Source: Microcoleus vaginatus HSN003 (GTDB taxonomy: Bacteria > Cyanobacteriota > Cyanobacteriia > Cyanobacteriales > Microcoleaceae). Taken from it: a stretch of 64,000 nt of DNA. Both the position numbers and the translations under genes were made by a program. This document shows positions 1 through 8,570 of this stretch, piece after piece. The stretch is taken from assembly GCF_022701255.1 (NCBI RefSeq), contig NZ_CP031705.1, positions 4,774,001-4,838,000 on the forward strand. The letters run 5' to 3'. The notes below the pieces were generated by a model. The model saw nothing but the letters and a program-made list of their open reading frames with translations. It was not told the origin of the DNA and ran no database searches. Every line of letters starts with the position of its first letter. Within the stretch, counting starts at the first letter, position 1.

Positions 1-186
1 TGCCAGCGGCGCGCTCTTGTTTAGTTTCCAATCGGCTAGAGGCACCGACTCGGGAAACTCAAACGGGGTTGCCACATTCTTGCCGTCTGATGGATAGAAA
101 ACCACTTTTCCGGCAACCAACAAAACCCCTCCCAAAGTCACAGCCAACAGGGAAAGCCTAAGTGGTTTCCAAGAGGTAATAGCCAT
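1..186 (-). CDS. Cyanoexosortase A system-associated protein (partial, N-terminal part)
   Basis: The reverse strand from 186 down to the window edge reads an open frame starting M-A-I-T-S-W-K-P, with one hydrophobic N-terminal segment (about residues 10-27) and then a soluble part containing P-S-D-G-K and F-E-F-P-E. A single N-terminal anchor followed by an extracytoplasmic domain, directly behind a cyanoexosortase, is typical of the accessory protein encoded next to exosortase A in cyanobacteria (EpsI-like family). Its ATG overlaps the stop of the upstream exosortase (TAATG), which suggests translational coupling. The C-terminal part lies outside the window, so the family assignment rests on context and the N-terminus only. 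Confidence 0.7.
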   Translation of the reverse strand, partial: MAITSWKPLRLSLLAVTLGGVLLVAGKVVFYPSDGKNVATPFEFPESVPLADWKLNKSAPLA

Positions 187-1037
187 TAGCAATTCTGTCC
201 TTCCTTATTTTGGGGTTGGTCTTTCAAAATTGCAAACCAGCAGAATAACCCGAAAATAGAGACAGCAATCATCGAAAAGATTACCGAACCACTTCCTTCG
301 TGCCAGTATTTAAATGCTTCGGATTGAGATAGCGATACCAGGACAGCCATGAGAGCAACTCGCGCGGCATTTACTATAAATGCAGTAATTATGGCCACGA
401 ATGGTAATACAATTTTCTGACCCCTCGTGGTAGGAAACATCAGCAAGAAAACCAGAGCCATTCCTAACAATTGTAGTATCGCATTAACTCCCGAACAGCC
501 GTGATAAACTTCCACGCTGCCCTTTTCCAAGATTAGAAAAACCCCTTTCCTCACCACTTCAAATCCTAGATAGTGGAGGAGGAAAGCTGAGAATTTTGCT
601 GTTAATAGGGCTACATCAACGAATACTCCGATCAATCCGGGAGGAATAACTATATAGGCAAGAATTAGAAGTTCCTGCCAATATTGTTTCAGTCCTTTTG
701 TTCCAGAAGCCAGCAATGCGAGACTGATTCCCGACAAAAAAGGTGTTGCTCGGATAAAAAAGTCGTATCCAGATATGGACGAACTTTTGAGCAATATTAA
801 ACCAATTAACGATGAACCAAAGAAGCTGGCAAAAATTCCGCTTTCAAAAGTTAAGGATTCGTGCCTTTCCCAAATGAGAAATGCTACTATTCCCCAAAAC
901 AGTAACATTGTGCCGAACAGGTCAGTGTCGTTGGTTCTGGAAGTCAGAGTTAGGTGTAGGGCAATCAAACCGGAGCCGATGCCTAACAGCCAGTATTTAG
1001 GTTCTTGGACGTGCTTGAGCCAGTTTATTTCGGTCAT
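186..1037 (-). CDS. Cyanoexosortase A (membrane transpeptidase-like)
   Basis: This 283-aa polytopic membrane protein has about eight hydrophobic segments and the exosortase catalytic signature: Cys181 in the motif H-G-C-S-G, Arg226 in N-A-A-R-V-A and His246 in W-H-E-G-S-G. Exosortases cleave PEP-CTERM-type sorting signals and pass proteins to the envelope, often together with exopolysaccharide export. The length and the C-R-H spacing fit the cyanobacterial A-type family. It overlaps its downstream accessory gene by one base, so the two form an operon. ATG at 1037 is the only reasonable start; it follows a 387-bp gap. No PEP-CTERM substrate was recognised in the window, so the target proteins must be encoded elsewhere. 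Confidence 0.85.
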   Translation of the reverse strand: MTEINWLKHVQEPKYWLLGIGSGLIALHLTLTSRTNDTDLFGTMLLFWGIVAFLIWERHESLTFESGIFASFFGSSLIGLILLKSSSISGYDFFIRATPFLSGISLALLASGTKGLKQYWQELLILAYIVIPPGLIGVFVDVALLTAKFSAFLLHYLGFEVVRKGVFLILEKGSVEVYHGCSGVNAILQLLGMALVFLLMFPTTRGQKIVLPFVAIITAFIVNAARVALMAVLVSLSQSEAFKYWHEGSGSVIFSMIAVSIFGLFCWFAILKDQPQNKEGQNC

Positions 1038-1424
1038 TGCTGCTTTTTGTTTTTCCTAAAAGCTTCTAAAATGCTTAATCTTGTAACTCTATTAAAATTA
1101 TCAGCTACAAACCCTTGAATTTATGGGTTTTTGATGATTTTTAACTAAATCTTCACAAAGATTGACAAGAGCGAATGTCTGTGATATTTATTTGCCGCTA
1201 ATTAAATCTGAAGTTAGGCGCAAAAACCAAAGAAAACAGGTTTTTTAACTCTGAGCGATCGCACTCCACGAAAGATTTTCTTTCCTCAAACCCGGTTTCT
1301 GCGCCTAGAGTTTAAATGTAAAGCTTGAACGCAAGACAGAAACCTTTCTTGGACGCACTCTTGAGCTTGAAAACCAGTTTTTTACCGAGGCTGGTTTTTG
1401 GTAGCCCGTGCGTCCAGGAGTAGA
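1038..1424. other. Intergenic gap with an inverted repeat
   Basis: No coding region is supported in these 387 bases. They contain an imperfect inverted repeat with arms at 1215-1228 (TAGGCGCAAAAACC) and 1294-1307 (GGTTTCTGCGCCTA), differing at one position, around a HIP1 octamer near 1255. A second short hairpin lies at 1370-1398. The outer repeat has the size and form of the small palindromic elements scattered through this genome. The promoter of the exosortase operon must lie here but no convincing -35/-10 pair was identified. Confidence 0.5.
1370..1398 (-). terminator. Possible terminator downstream of the dTDP-glucose dehydratase gene
   Basis: Arms AAAACCAG (1370-1377) and CTGGTTTT (1391-1398) pair across a 13-base loop, 26 bp after the stop of the gene ending at 1425. 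The stem is A/T rich at its base, and the only T run is inside the stem, so this is a weak candidate. Confidence 0.3.
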
Positions 1425-2531
1425 TTAATTAGAGTAAACTTTCCGGTAGTAAGTTTGATATTCCTCCGAAAGCAGGGGTTCCCACCACTCCCGATGGGCT
1501 AAGTACCATTCTACCGTCTGCCGCAAACCTTCTTCAACGGTTACTGAGGGAGTCCAACCTAACTCAGTTTTAATTTTGCTGGCATCAATAGCGTAACGCC
1601 GATCGTGCCCCGCTCTGTCTTTGACAAATGTGATCAATTGTTCGCAAGGACGGGCGGGTAAATCCTCAGCTAATTCGTCCATTAGCTGACACAGCATTTT
1701 TACTAAATCGAGATTTTTTACCTCGTTGTTGCCGCCAACATTGTAGGTTTCCCCAGGCTGACCACGGTGAATAACGGCATCTAAAGCGCGGCAGTGGTCG
1801 AGCACGTAAAGCCAATCTCGCACGTTTTGACCGTCGCCGTAAACTGGCAGCGGTTTGCCCAATAGCATATTGATGCACATTAATGGAATGAGCTTTTCTG
1901 GGAAGTGATAGGGGCCGTAATTGTTGGAACAATTGGTGATAATTGTCGGGACGCCGTAGGTGTGGAAATAGGCGCGGGCGAGGTGGTCACTGCCAGCTTT
2001 GGAGGCTGAGTAGGGACTGTTGGGCGAGTAGGCAGTTGTTTCTGTGAAGGCTGGGTCATCGGGGCCGAGACTGCCGTAAACTTCGTCGGTAGAAACGTGA
2101 AGGAAGCGCATTTGTGCTTTGAGAGAGGACTCATCAATTGCTTCAAAATGCTTGCGGAAGGCTTCTAAAAGTGTGAAGGTTCCGACAACGTTTGTTTGAA
2201 CAAAGGCGGCAGGCCCGATAATTGACCTGTCAACGTGGGATTCTGCGGCAAAGTGGGCGACTGTGGTGATGTTTTCTTCTTTGAGCAAGGTATCGACTAG
2301 GGTACGATCGCAAATATCCCCCTGCACAAACCGAAAATTTTCTCCTCCTTCCAAAGTTGCCAGGGTTTGTCTGTTGCCGGCGTAGGTTAAAGCGTCGAGT
2401 ACGACTACTCGATCGCCCGGATAGCTGCTGCACCAGTGATGCACAAAATTCGCTCCGATAAATCCAGCCCCGCCCGTCACCAACAATCGGCGAGGGGCTC
2501 GCTCAATGCCTTGAGTCGCGTTGTCTGCCAT
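1425..2531 (-). CDS. rfbB: dTDP-glucose 4,6-dehydratase
   Basis: This 368-aa protein belongs to the extended short-chain dehydrogenase family. It has the NAD-binding glycine motif T-G-G-A-G-F-I-G (residues 19-26), the RmlB-specific S-T-D-E-V-Y-G (147-153, catalytic Asp149/Glu150) and the Tyr174-x-x-x-Lys178 pair. It converts dTDP-glucose to dTDP-4-keto-6-deoxyglucose, the second step toward dTDP-rhamnose and other deoxysugars for surface polysaccharides. The length is normal, with about 15 extra residues before the Rossmann fold. Other rml genes are not adjacent. The neighbouring exosortase genes are on the same strand but separated by 387 bp, so co-transcription is doubtful. Assignment is firm at family level. 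Confidence 0.93.
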   Translation of the reverse strand: MADNATQGIERAPRRLLVTGGAGFIGANFVHHWCSSYPGDRVVVLDALTYAGNRQTLATLEGGENFRFVQGDICDRTLVDTLLKEENITTVAHFAAESHVDRSIIGPAAFVQTNVVGTFTLLEAFRKHFEAIDESSLKAQMRFLHVSTDEVYGSLGPDDPAFTETTAYSPNSPYSASKAGSDHLARAYFHTYGVPTIITNCSNNYGPYHFPEKLIPLMCINMLLGKPLPVYGDGQNVRDWLYVLDHCRALDAVIHRGQPGETYNVGGNNEVKNLDLVKMLCQLMDELAEDLPARPCEQLITFVKDRAGHDRRYAIDASKIKTELGWTPSVTVEEGLRQTVEWYLAHREWWEPLLSEEYQTYYRKVYSN

Positions 2532-2822
2532 AAAAATAAGAGTTCTTCCAATAACTAAGCCTTTACAAAAGTAGCCTTAAAAGTAGTTTGTCACCAGGTG
2601 TTTGCCAGTCTGTAACTAAATTTTCTACTGTCTCACCCCAGATGTTCTAATTTGGGCGCGATCTAAGTATTGGTTCACAAAACTTGAACTTCTACCGAGC
2701 TCTTAGCCGAAACGCATACAGAGTAAGCATTGCAAAATTTTAAGCTGGCAAATTTAAATTTGAATTGCGTGAGGCTATAGCTGACTTTTGCGATCGATCC
2801 TCGATATGGGCGGCGCGCAGAG

Positions 2823-2851
2823 TTGATACATTTGTAAAGAGCTGTTACCAT
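2823..2851 (+). promoter_or_regulatory. Candidate sigma-70 promoter in the 2532-2888 gap
   Basis: TTGATA (2823-2828) and TACCAT (2846-2851) are separated by 17 bp, placing a start site about 30 bp upstream of the ATG at 2889. The rest of the 357-bp gap holds no recognisable gene or repeat; the stretch around 2735-2770 is A/T rich. Confidence 0.45.
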
Positions 2852-2888
2852 TAATTTTTTAATTATCCTTTACAATCTCCAGAGCACC

Positions 2889-3431
2889 ATGAAGAAGTTT
2901 CAAGTGTTAGCTGGCATTGCTTCCGTCGTCGCGATCGCAAGCAGTATCGCTGTTTGTGACGCCGCATCTGCTTTCCCCTGTTCCTACAGCAAATCTGGGG
3001 CGGCTAAATCTGGTTCTGCGACAACGATCCTAGGTTCCGGCGGCTCTGAGCGAATCAATCCGTGGAAATCCTACAAAACAGCAGCTCTCGGTTTCCTAGG
3101 TTTGGCTGGAGTTTTCGGTGGCGGAGCGGCCTACATGAGCTACCGTGCCGGCAAGCGCGCCTCTGCTGCTTGCGCTGCGATGACCGATAATTTTGAAGTT
3201 TTTGAAGAGTCGCTCGATCCGATCGCAGATGCAGGTGTTTCTGGAGACATGGAAGTTCCGGCGTTGCTCGATTTGGCGCCGGCGGGTGCTGTAGCTGAGT
3301 CAGCAGATGCGGTTGCAGCCGTTCGTGAACACCCGGAAGCTCCGGGTGGTGAGCTGGATTTGCCAGTTTCGCCAGTTGCTGAGTTGAGTTCTGAAATTGC
3401 GCTCGAACAAGTCCAAAGCGCGAGCATCTAA
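2889..3431 (+). CDS. Hypothetical secreted or membrane protein, Ala-rich acidic tail
   Basis: I do not recognise this 180-aa protein. It starts with a classical signal sequence (M-K-K-F, then a hydrophobic stretch to about residue 28, A-S-A-F-P). A Ser/Gly/Lys-rich segment follows, then a second hydrophobic segment (about residues 66-85, with G-F-L-G-L-A-G-V-F-G-G-G). The last 90 residues are acidic and rich in Ala, Pro and Glu without aromatic structure, probably disordered. A promoter-like sequence lies just upstream and a strong terminator just downstream, so it is a monocistronic, probably well expressed gene. Alanine-rich frames can be spurious, but the signal peptide and the flanking signals argue that it is real. 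Confidence 0.7.
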   Translation: MKKFQVLAGIASVVAIASSIAVCDAASAFPCSYSKSGAAKSGSATTILGSGGSERINPWKSYKTAALGFLGLAGVFGGGAAYMSYRAGKRASAACAAMTDNFEVFEESLDPIADAGVSGDMEVPALLDLAPAGAVAESADAVAAVREHPEAPGGELDLPVSPVAELSSEIALEQVQSASI

Positions 3432-3464
3432 TAGTTATCTCAAACCACAGTATTCGTTTAGCGC

Positions 3465-3496
3465 ACCTCCAATCTTGCAAGATTGGAGGTTTTTTC
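3465..3496 (+). terminator. Rho-independent terminator
   Basis: Perfect stem ACCTCCAATCTTG / CAAGATTGGAGGT (3465-3490) with essentially no loop, followed by TTTTTT. It lies 33 bp after the stop of the gene ending at 3431. Confidence 0.9.
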
Positions 3497-3900
3497 AGTT
3501 TAAATTATCTACTCTACAATTGCTTATCCGGGCGATCGCGAAGCAGTGCAAACAATAGACCAATAAATCGATAGCACACAATATCATATTCCGGCTAAGC
3601 AAACGAGTGTTGAATTAATATCAATAAAAAAAACTCTTGCTACAATCATCAATCTCATACCAATTATTAAAAGTCGCCGCTCCCCGTCAGGACAAGGCTT
3701 TGCCGTTTCCCTACTGTATGTGAACTGTATTTGATCCGATTGAAAACTTCTATAAAATTAGATGAGTCAAAGCGAGACAGTAGGCGGCCGAGGCGATCTC
3801 TGAAAAGGCCCTCGATATCAATCTGAGGTTAGACGGCAAGGGTGCAAATCGCCTGCTATCGTTGGAAGTATAGCCCTACAGATTACAACTATAGGTTATT
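3497..3900 (+). promoter_or_regulatory. Intergenic gap with promoter-like site and structured leader
   Basis: No gene is supported. TTGATC (3731-3736) and TAAAAT (3753-3758) with 16-bp spacing could be the promoter of the gene at 3901. The leader of about 135 nt that follows contains complementary segments (AGGCGAT near 3791 and ATCGCCT near 3848) enclosing smaller potential stems, so the transcript may have a folded 5' region. It does not match a riboswitch class that I can name by eye. Confidence 0.3.
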
Positions 3901-4506
3901 ATGAATGCTTGGCGCGATCGATTCAATCAATTTACAGGTAAAACTCGACTGGCAGTTTGCCGGGTGTTCGTTCACCTACAAGGCGAAGAAGTTGCACCGC
4001 TGTTAGGAGTTCTCAACCGCACCGCCCGAGAAGCAATTGATGCCGATGGCGACATAGCAATTTTAGGGGAAGGTCTTGTAGAAATTTGCAATCACCTGTT
4101 GCAGTACGACAACTACTGGCAATCAGCCGCCAATGAAGGCGATGTTTTTTGGAATGAAGGCGAAGCCGGCGATTATGTGGATGAACTTTTCATTGATTCA
4201 GCCGATCGCTATCTCAGCGAGCCTCAATACAGCACATCGGTTTACGATAAAAATTCCCCATTGTCTTTGCCTGTAACTAGAAATGTCGTGGTGATGCTGA
4301 CAGTTGCGTATGAAGGCGAAGTTCCTGCTTTAGAAACGGACCTTGCTGACATCAGCGCGCTGAAAGTCGGTTTAAAAGCCCTGATTAATTTACATTACCA
4401 AGAAAGGCTCCGAGCTGTGCAAGTTCACTTTTCTCCCGCACAGTTGGGAGACGAACTTACCAACGACCAAGTGTTGGTAAATTTCGCCGAACTTATTCCC
4501 CTTTAA
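3901..4506 (+). CDS. DUF1517 family protein
   Basis: This 201-aa soluble protein has a C-terminal third with the hallmark pattern of DUF1517: V-V-V-M-L-T-V-A-Y-E-G near 143-153, a helix with L-K-A-L, and then A-V-Q-V-H-F-S-P near 173-180 followed by D-E-L-T-N-D-Q-V. DUF1517 proteins are found in cyanobacteria and plastids and have no settled function. Most are longer and carry an N-terminal membrane segment; this one has no signal peptide or membrane helix and looks like a short cytoplasmic version. It starts with ATG at 3901 after a long leader. The lipoprotein gene 124 bp downstream is on the same strand. Confidence 0.7.
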   Translation: MNAWRDRFNQFTGKTRLAVCRVFVHLQGEEVAPLLGVLNRTAREAIDADGDIAILGEGLVEICNHLLQYDNYWQSAANEGDVFWNEGEAGDYVDELFIDSADRYLSEPQYSTSVYDKNSPLSLPVTRNVVVMLTVAYEGEVPALETDLADISALKVGLKALINLHYQERLRAVQVHFSPAQLGDELTNDQVLVNFAELIPL

Positions 4507-4629
4507 GGAAAGAAGAAGTTCGGCAACGGATTCAGTAACGGCTCTAACGGATTTCGGGAAGAAGGAAGAAGGAGCAATTCTCAAACAACCCATCCCCAAT
4601 TACAAATTACCAATTACAAATTACTATTT

Positions 4630-5511
4630 ATGATGCTGCGAAGACTAACAATTTATTTAATGGCCTTAACTTTTTTAGGGACGGCAACCGCCTGCGGTTC
4701 TTCTCGGACACAAACTTATACAAATCCTGCTGGGAATCCAAATATTAACACAGTGCGTCCTGCACCAAATAATAACTTGAGTCAAGGTCAATATCCTGTA
4801 CAGCAAGCTACCTACGACGATGCGAATGGCGAATACAGTTTAATTGTGCTGAATACTCCCGCCGGCAGTCCCCCAGTTTACCGCACTAGGGATTTGCAAA
4901 TGGCTCGCTTAACAAACGAAGAAATATCGGCAGGCAAAAAAAGTTATCTAAATGTGGCTAACAATCAAGCGGTTCTGCATTTGACAGAAGATTTTAAAAT
5001 AGAGTACGTTCACAACGTTACCGAAACTGTTCCTAATCCTCAAACAGGTCAGCCACAAACTGTAGTAGTGCGCCAGCAATCTGGCTTCTGGGCACCGTTT
5101 GCTGGAGCTGTTGCCGGTCAGGCGATCGGCAGTTTGTTATTTAGACCACGATATTATATGCCGCCAGTCTATCAGCCGGGGATTATGACAGGATATGGCG
5201 GGTATGGTAATACTTACGGCCAAGCTGTTCAGCAGTATCAAACTCGGTATCGAACGGCGCCTCCGGCTGTGAGAAACCGTCAAGTTTTAAGGACAACCGG
5301 CCGTTTGCGATCGCCCACATATAACCAGCCAGTAAGACCCTCAGCACGGCCAAATGGCAATCGATCGACCGGTTCGGGTTACGGTGGCAGCACTTTGAGG
5401 CGATCGCCGCAGCAACGTCGAAATCAATACAAGCGGCAGCCGAGTTTTGGTAGTGGCAGGAATTCTCGTCAACCTAGTCGGAATCGCTCTTTCGGCGGCA
5501 GAAGGCGCTGA
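4630..5511 (+). CDS. Lipoprotein with basic Arg/Ser-rich C-terminus
   Basis: This 293-aa protein starts with a lipoprotein signal peptide ending in T-A-T-A-C (lipid-modified Cys22). The middle part (about 50-140) looks folded. A short hydrophobic Gly/Ala segment, G-A-V-A-G-Q-A-I-G (about 157-167), is followed by a Tyr/Gln-rich and then very basic Arg/Ser/Gly-rich tail (about 205-293), probably disordered and perhaps able to bind anionic wall polymers. I do not recognise the family. Two ATG codons stand in tandem (4630 and 4633), so the start is uncertain by one residue. The sequence just upstream is a TTACAAAT-like short repeat. Confidence 0.75.
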   Translation: MMLRRLTIYLMALTFLGTATACGSSRTQTYTNPAGNPNINTVRPAPNNNLSQGQYPVQQATYDDANGEYSLIVLNTPAGSPPVYRTRDLQMARLTNEEISAGKKSYLNVANNQAVLHLTEDFKIEYVHNVTETVPNPQTGQPQTVVVRQQSGFWAPFAGAVAGQAIGSLLFRPRYYMPPVYQPGIMTGYGGYGNTYGQAVQQYQTRYRTAPPAVRNRQVLRTTGRLRSPTYNQPVRPSARPNGNRSTGSGYGGSTLRRSPQQRRNQYKRQPSFGSGRNSRQPSRNRSFGGRRR

Positions 5512-5693
5512 GTTGAAGAGGGCAAAAATCAGCAACTGACATCGGTAAAAGTTGATTTTATCTACCCTCTCCATACCCCGCCGCCGCCGGTATGGAGAAT
5601 GAAAACTTTGGAATAATTGATTGAGCCTTCTCTGTTTCCCCCAGACCCAAAAAATATGTGATTTAATTTCTACATTGATATGTAGGTGACAAT

Positions 5694-6758
5694 ATGTCTT
5701 CTTCACAACCCCCGTCAGGGGAAAGAAACCCTCTAGGATTGGATGAATTGATTGCGATCTTGGTTGCCTTCGGCACGATGGGAGCAATTTTATTTTGGGT
5801 AACAGGTAAAAATCCCGATCGATTGAATGCCAGAAATTGGCAATTTCCAGCCGTTTTTTCTCAACCTGCTGTCACACCCGCGAGTCCGGGAATATTAACG
5901 CCAGAATCGCCCAGTTCGGATGTACGATCGCCCGGTACAACCCTGATTCCCTCAAAATCGGATGTCGCACCTGTGGGACCTTTAGGGCCGATTTTACCGC
6001 AAAATCCTCCGGTGGGGGTGATCGTTGTTCCTCCCATGCCAATTGCGCGATCGACTCCCGCTCCAGCAATTACCAATCCCGCTCCAGCAATTACCAAAGC
6101 CGATAAACCCAAAGCCGATAAACCCAAAGCCGATAAACCCAAAATTGCGCCCGTTAGATTCTCCGATGTTCCAGACAAATATTGGGCGCGTCCGTTCATT
6201 GTCGCTTTAGTCGATCGGAAAATTTTTGCTGAGTCCACTGACAGCAAATTTCGTCCCGACGAACCGATGACGCGAGCCGAACTAGCGCGTTTGATTCAGC
6301 GAATGTCCGACGACAAGAAGCCGATCAGAAAACCAATTGATTTTAAAGACGTAAAAGACAAGAGTCCTGTTGCTCCTGCGATCGACCACACCGTCACAAC
6401 TGGATATCTTAAAGGATACCCAAACAATGAGTTCCGTCCCGAAAAACAGATTCCGCGTGTCGAAGTCATCGCAGCTTTAGCGAGCGGTTTGAGCCTGAAA
6501 CCATCAACAAAAGCAACCAAAATTTTACAAGTTTATACAGACAGGGCAAAAGTGCCGAAATGGGCAGTTAACAAAGTAGCCTCAGCCACAGAAGCTGGCA
6601 TAGTTGTCAACCACCCGAAGCGCACACTTTTGCAGCCTAATAAAACAGCAACTCGCGCTGAAGTAGCAGCCATGGTTTACCAAGCTATGGCCAAAAAAGG
6701 CCAAGTACCTGCTAAGTCTTCTAAGTATGTTGTGAAGTCTTTAAAGTTGCCTAAGTAA
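5694..6758 (+). CDS. S-layer homology (SLH) domain protein
   Basis: This 354-aa protein begins with a short cytoplasmic part and one membrane segment (about residues 19-40). A Pro/Ala-rich linker (about 45-150) contains a tandem repeat of K-A-D-K-P, followed by two to three SLH modules (about 155-345). Recognisable SLH cores are F-R-P-D-E-P-M-T-R-A-E near 186, F-R-P-E-K-Q-I-P-R-V-E near 246 and L-Q-P-N-K-T-A-T-R-A-E near 316. SLH domains bind pyruvylated or other wall polymers, so this is likely an inner-membrane protein reaching the peptidoglycan. No OprB porin domain is present, unlike the common cyanobacterial SLH-porins. The ATG at 5694 fits the domain layout. Confidence 0.85.
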   Translation: MSSSQPPSGERNPLGLDELIAILVAFGTMGAILFWVTGKNPDRLNARNWQFPAVFSQPAVTPASPGILTPESPSSDVRSPGTTLIPSKSDVAPVGPLGPILPQNPPVGVIVVPPMPIARSTPAPAITNPAPAITKADKPKADKPKADKPKIAPVRFSDVPDKYWARPFIVALVDRKIFAESTDSKFRPDEPMTRAELARLIQRMSDDKKPIRKPIDFKDVKDKSPVAPAIDHTVTTGYLKGYPNNEFRPEKQIPRVEVIAALASGLSLKPSTKATKILQVYTDRAKVPKWAVNKVASATEAGIVVNHPKRTLLQPNKTATRAEVAAMVYQAMAKKGQVPAKSSKYVVKSLKLPK

Positions 6759-6855
6759 TATTTTAGGGGCGTTGCTCCTAGCCCGCCCCACAATAACATT
6801 TAATCGCCCTTATTTGTAGTCAGGACTGAAGCCTTCTCACTACGAACCAGCTAGA

Positions 6856-8436
6856 TTAATCTTGAAACACCATAATGCTGCCCGAATAGCAAGCTACCCA
6901 AACCTGATTAGTTTCCGGATCGTAAGTAATCCCGATCGGGCGTGAATTAACCTTCACTGTTTGCAGCACTTTCATATCGCTCGTCCTAACTTTGCTAACA
7001 GTATTCGAGAAATAGTTGACCACATAAAGCAGTTTTCCCTGGTCAGAAATTGTCATACTGCGGGGGGCTTTTCCAGTCGAAACTTGGTCTACCACTTTAC
7101 CAGTCTTCAAGTCAATTTTTGCCACATTCCCTCCACCATTTAAAGTGGCATACAGATAGTTTCCATTGGGATCGATCGTCAAATGACGCGGCGCATTGCC
7201 AATATTTCTCAGCCATTCTACCGAAAAGTCTATGAGATTCACTTTCGCAATATCGGAAGAACCCATGATGGCAACATAGGCATTTTTTGAGTCGGGAGTA
7301 ACAACAATACCCCGAGGATATGCACCCAGTTTCACTCGCTCGATTTCGAGATTTTTATTGATATCAACTACGCTCAAATCCCAACTGCACCAATTGCTAG
7401 CGAGCGCGAAGCGATTGTCAGGCGAAACAGCATTGAATTTCGGAACTGCACCTACAGGAATTACCTTTTCTATGTTCAAAGTTTGGGTATTGATGCGGTA
7501 CAGAAAACTTTGGTCGTGTTTGGCCGCTGGAGAACACCTGTCGGTTCCCGGATTTCTAAACCCCGAACCGTACATTTTGTAGTTGGAGACGTAGCCATAT
7601 TTGCCATCGGTTGAAAAAGCAGCTTCTACGGGAGAGCCTTTATAATTACCTTTGAATTTAGAAAAGCCGAACTTCGACAAGTTGACTGTATCGGGAATAG
7701 TCTTGACTAATTTAAAGTTCCTGTCGTAAACTGTGATTGTGTGGCGGTACATCATGTTTTGAGCAAAAAACAAACCCGCTCCCGAATAAACTATTGATTT
7801 GGGGGAGATGTTGCCGTAAATTGTTTTTTTCAAGGTCATTTTTCCTTGAGTGTTATCGGGAGGATTTACTAGCTTTGTGGCTGGTAATTCACTTTCTTTA
7901 TCTTCGGAATTTTCAGTTTTAAAGGGTGGCAAAGATGGTTCTTGAAATCGAGGTTCTTGGGGCTGAGTTTTAGTTTGATCTTCGAGTTCGTTTGTGTTAT
8001 CTGTGGGGGTAGGAGATGGCGAAGATGGATCGATATTGGGCGCGATTTTTTCCGCACCTTCAATGCTCGCGTCTTCCGGTTTACCTTTCAGTGCTGACAA
8101 GGTTTTAGGGCCAACAATTCCGTCAACTTTCAGGTTGTTGTCTGCTTGGAACTTTTTCACAGCAGCCTGGGTTACAGCACCGTAAAATCCTGTGGGCTGG
8201 CGACGAAAATAGCCTGCGTTTTGTAGAGTTTTCTGAAGTTGGGCTACTTCCGGGCCTGAATCACCTTTTTTGATGGCGAGTGCGGGGTTGACTAAATTGA
8301 CAATTGTGAGAGCGATCGTAAAGAAAAGTAAAGGAGTATAGGCTAAATTCAGGTGCCTTTTTGAGTGGGTCGATCGAGTTTGACCCGCAGCCGTTTCCCA
8401 AGTTTCAGCTAAATGTAGGTAGGCCAGTCCGTCCAT
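6856..8436 (-). CDS. Peptidoglycan-binding domain plus beta-propeller (YVTN-type) protein
   Basis: This 526-aa protein has an N-terminal membrane or signal segment (about residues 33-54). A PG_binding_1 domain follows (about 56-115: G-D-S-G-P-E-V-A-Q-L-Q, V-D-G-I-V-G-P-K-T-L), then a Pro/Ser/Thr-rich linker to about 200 and a C-terminal beta-propeller of repeats containing Y-V-S-N, Y-V-A-I, Y-A-T-L and Y-V-V-N strands. The propeller probably binds a ligand or partner; the first domain anchors it to the wall. It converges with the SLH gene, from which it is separated by about 100 bp. The 5' end has a long polar N-terminus before the hydrophobic segment, so a later start is possible, but no better ATG precedes that segment. 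Confidence 0.85.
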   Translation of the reverse strand: MDGLAYLHLAETWETAAGQTRSTHSKRHLNLAYTPLLFFTIALTIVNLVNPALAIKKGDSGPEVAQLQKTLQNAGYFRRQPTGFYGAVTQAAVKKFQADNNLKVDGIVGPKTLSALKGKPEDASIEGAEKIAPNIDPSSPSPTPTDNTNELEDQTKTQPQEPRFQEPSLPPFKTENSEDKESELPATKLVNPPDNTQGKMTLKKTIYGNISPKSIVYSGAGLFFAQNMMYRHTITVYDRNFKLVKTIPDTVNLSKFGFSKFKGNYKGSPVEAAFSTDGKYGYVSNYKMYGSGFRNPGTDRCSPAAKHDQSFLYRINTQTLNIEKVIPVGAVPKFNAVSPDNRFALASNWCSWDLSVVDINKNLEIERVKLGAYPRGIVVTPDSKNAYVAIMGSSDIAKVNLIDFSVEWLRNIGNAPRHLTIDPNGNYLYATLNGGGNVAKIDLKTGKVVDQVSTGKAPRSMTISDQGKLLYVVNYFSNTVSKVRTSDMKVLQTVKVNSRPIGITYDPETNQVWVACYSGSIMVFQD

Positions 8437-8480
8437 AGTTTTTACCGGGTATTTTTGGTGCTATGATACACCAGTTAACT

Positions 8481-8508
8481 TTGATGAAAGAGAGAATCTT
8501 ATTATAAT
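8481..8508 (+). promoter_or_regulatory. Candidate sigma-70 promoter of alr
   Basis: TTGATG (8481-8486), a 16-bp spacer and a perfect TATAAT (8503-8508) lie about 60 bp upstream of the alr ATG. Confidence 0.6.
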
Positions 8509-8570
8509 CAAACTTAGGGTAAAATCTCCAAGCAGTTTTTAATGGTGCAAGCAAGTAGGAGCGATCGACA

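Noticed and set aside
3055..3480. Minus-strand open frame of 141 codons opposite the gene at 2889
   Set aside because: It is the antisense shadow of an Ala-rich frame, has no ribosome site and covers the terminator.
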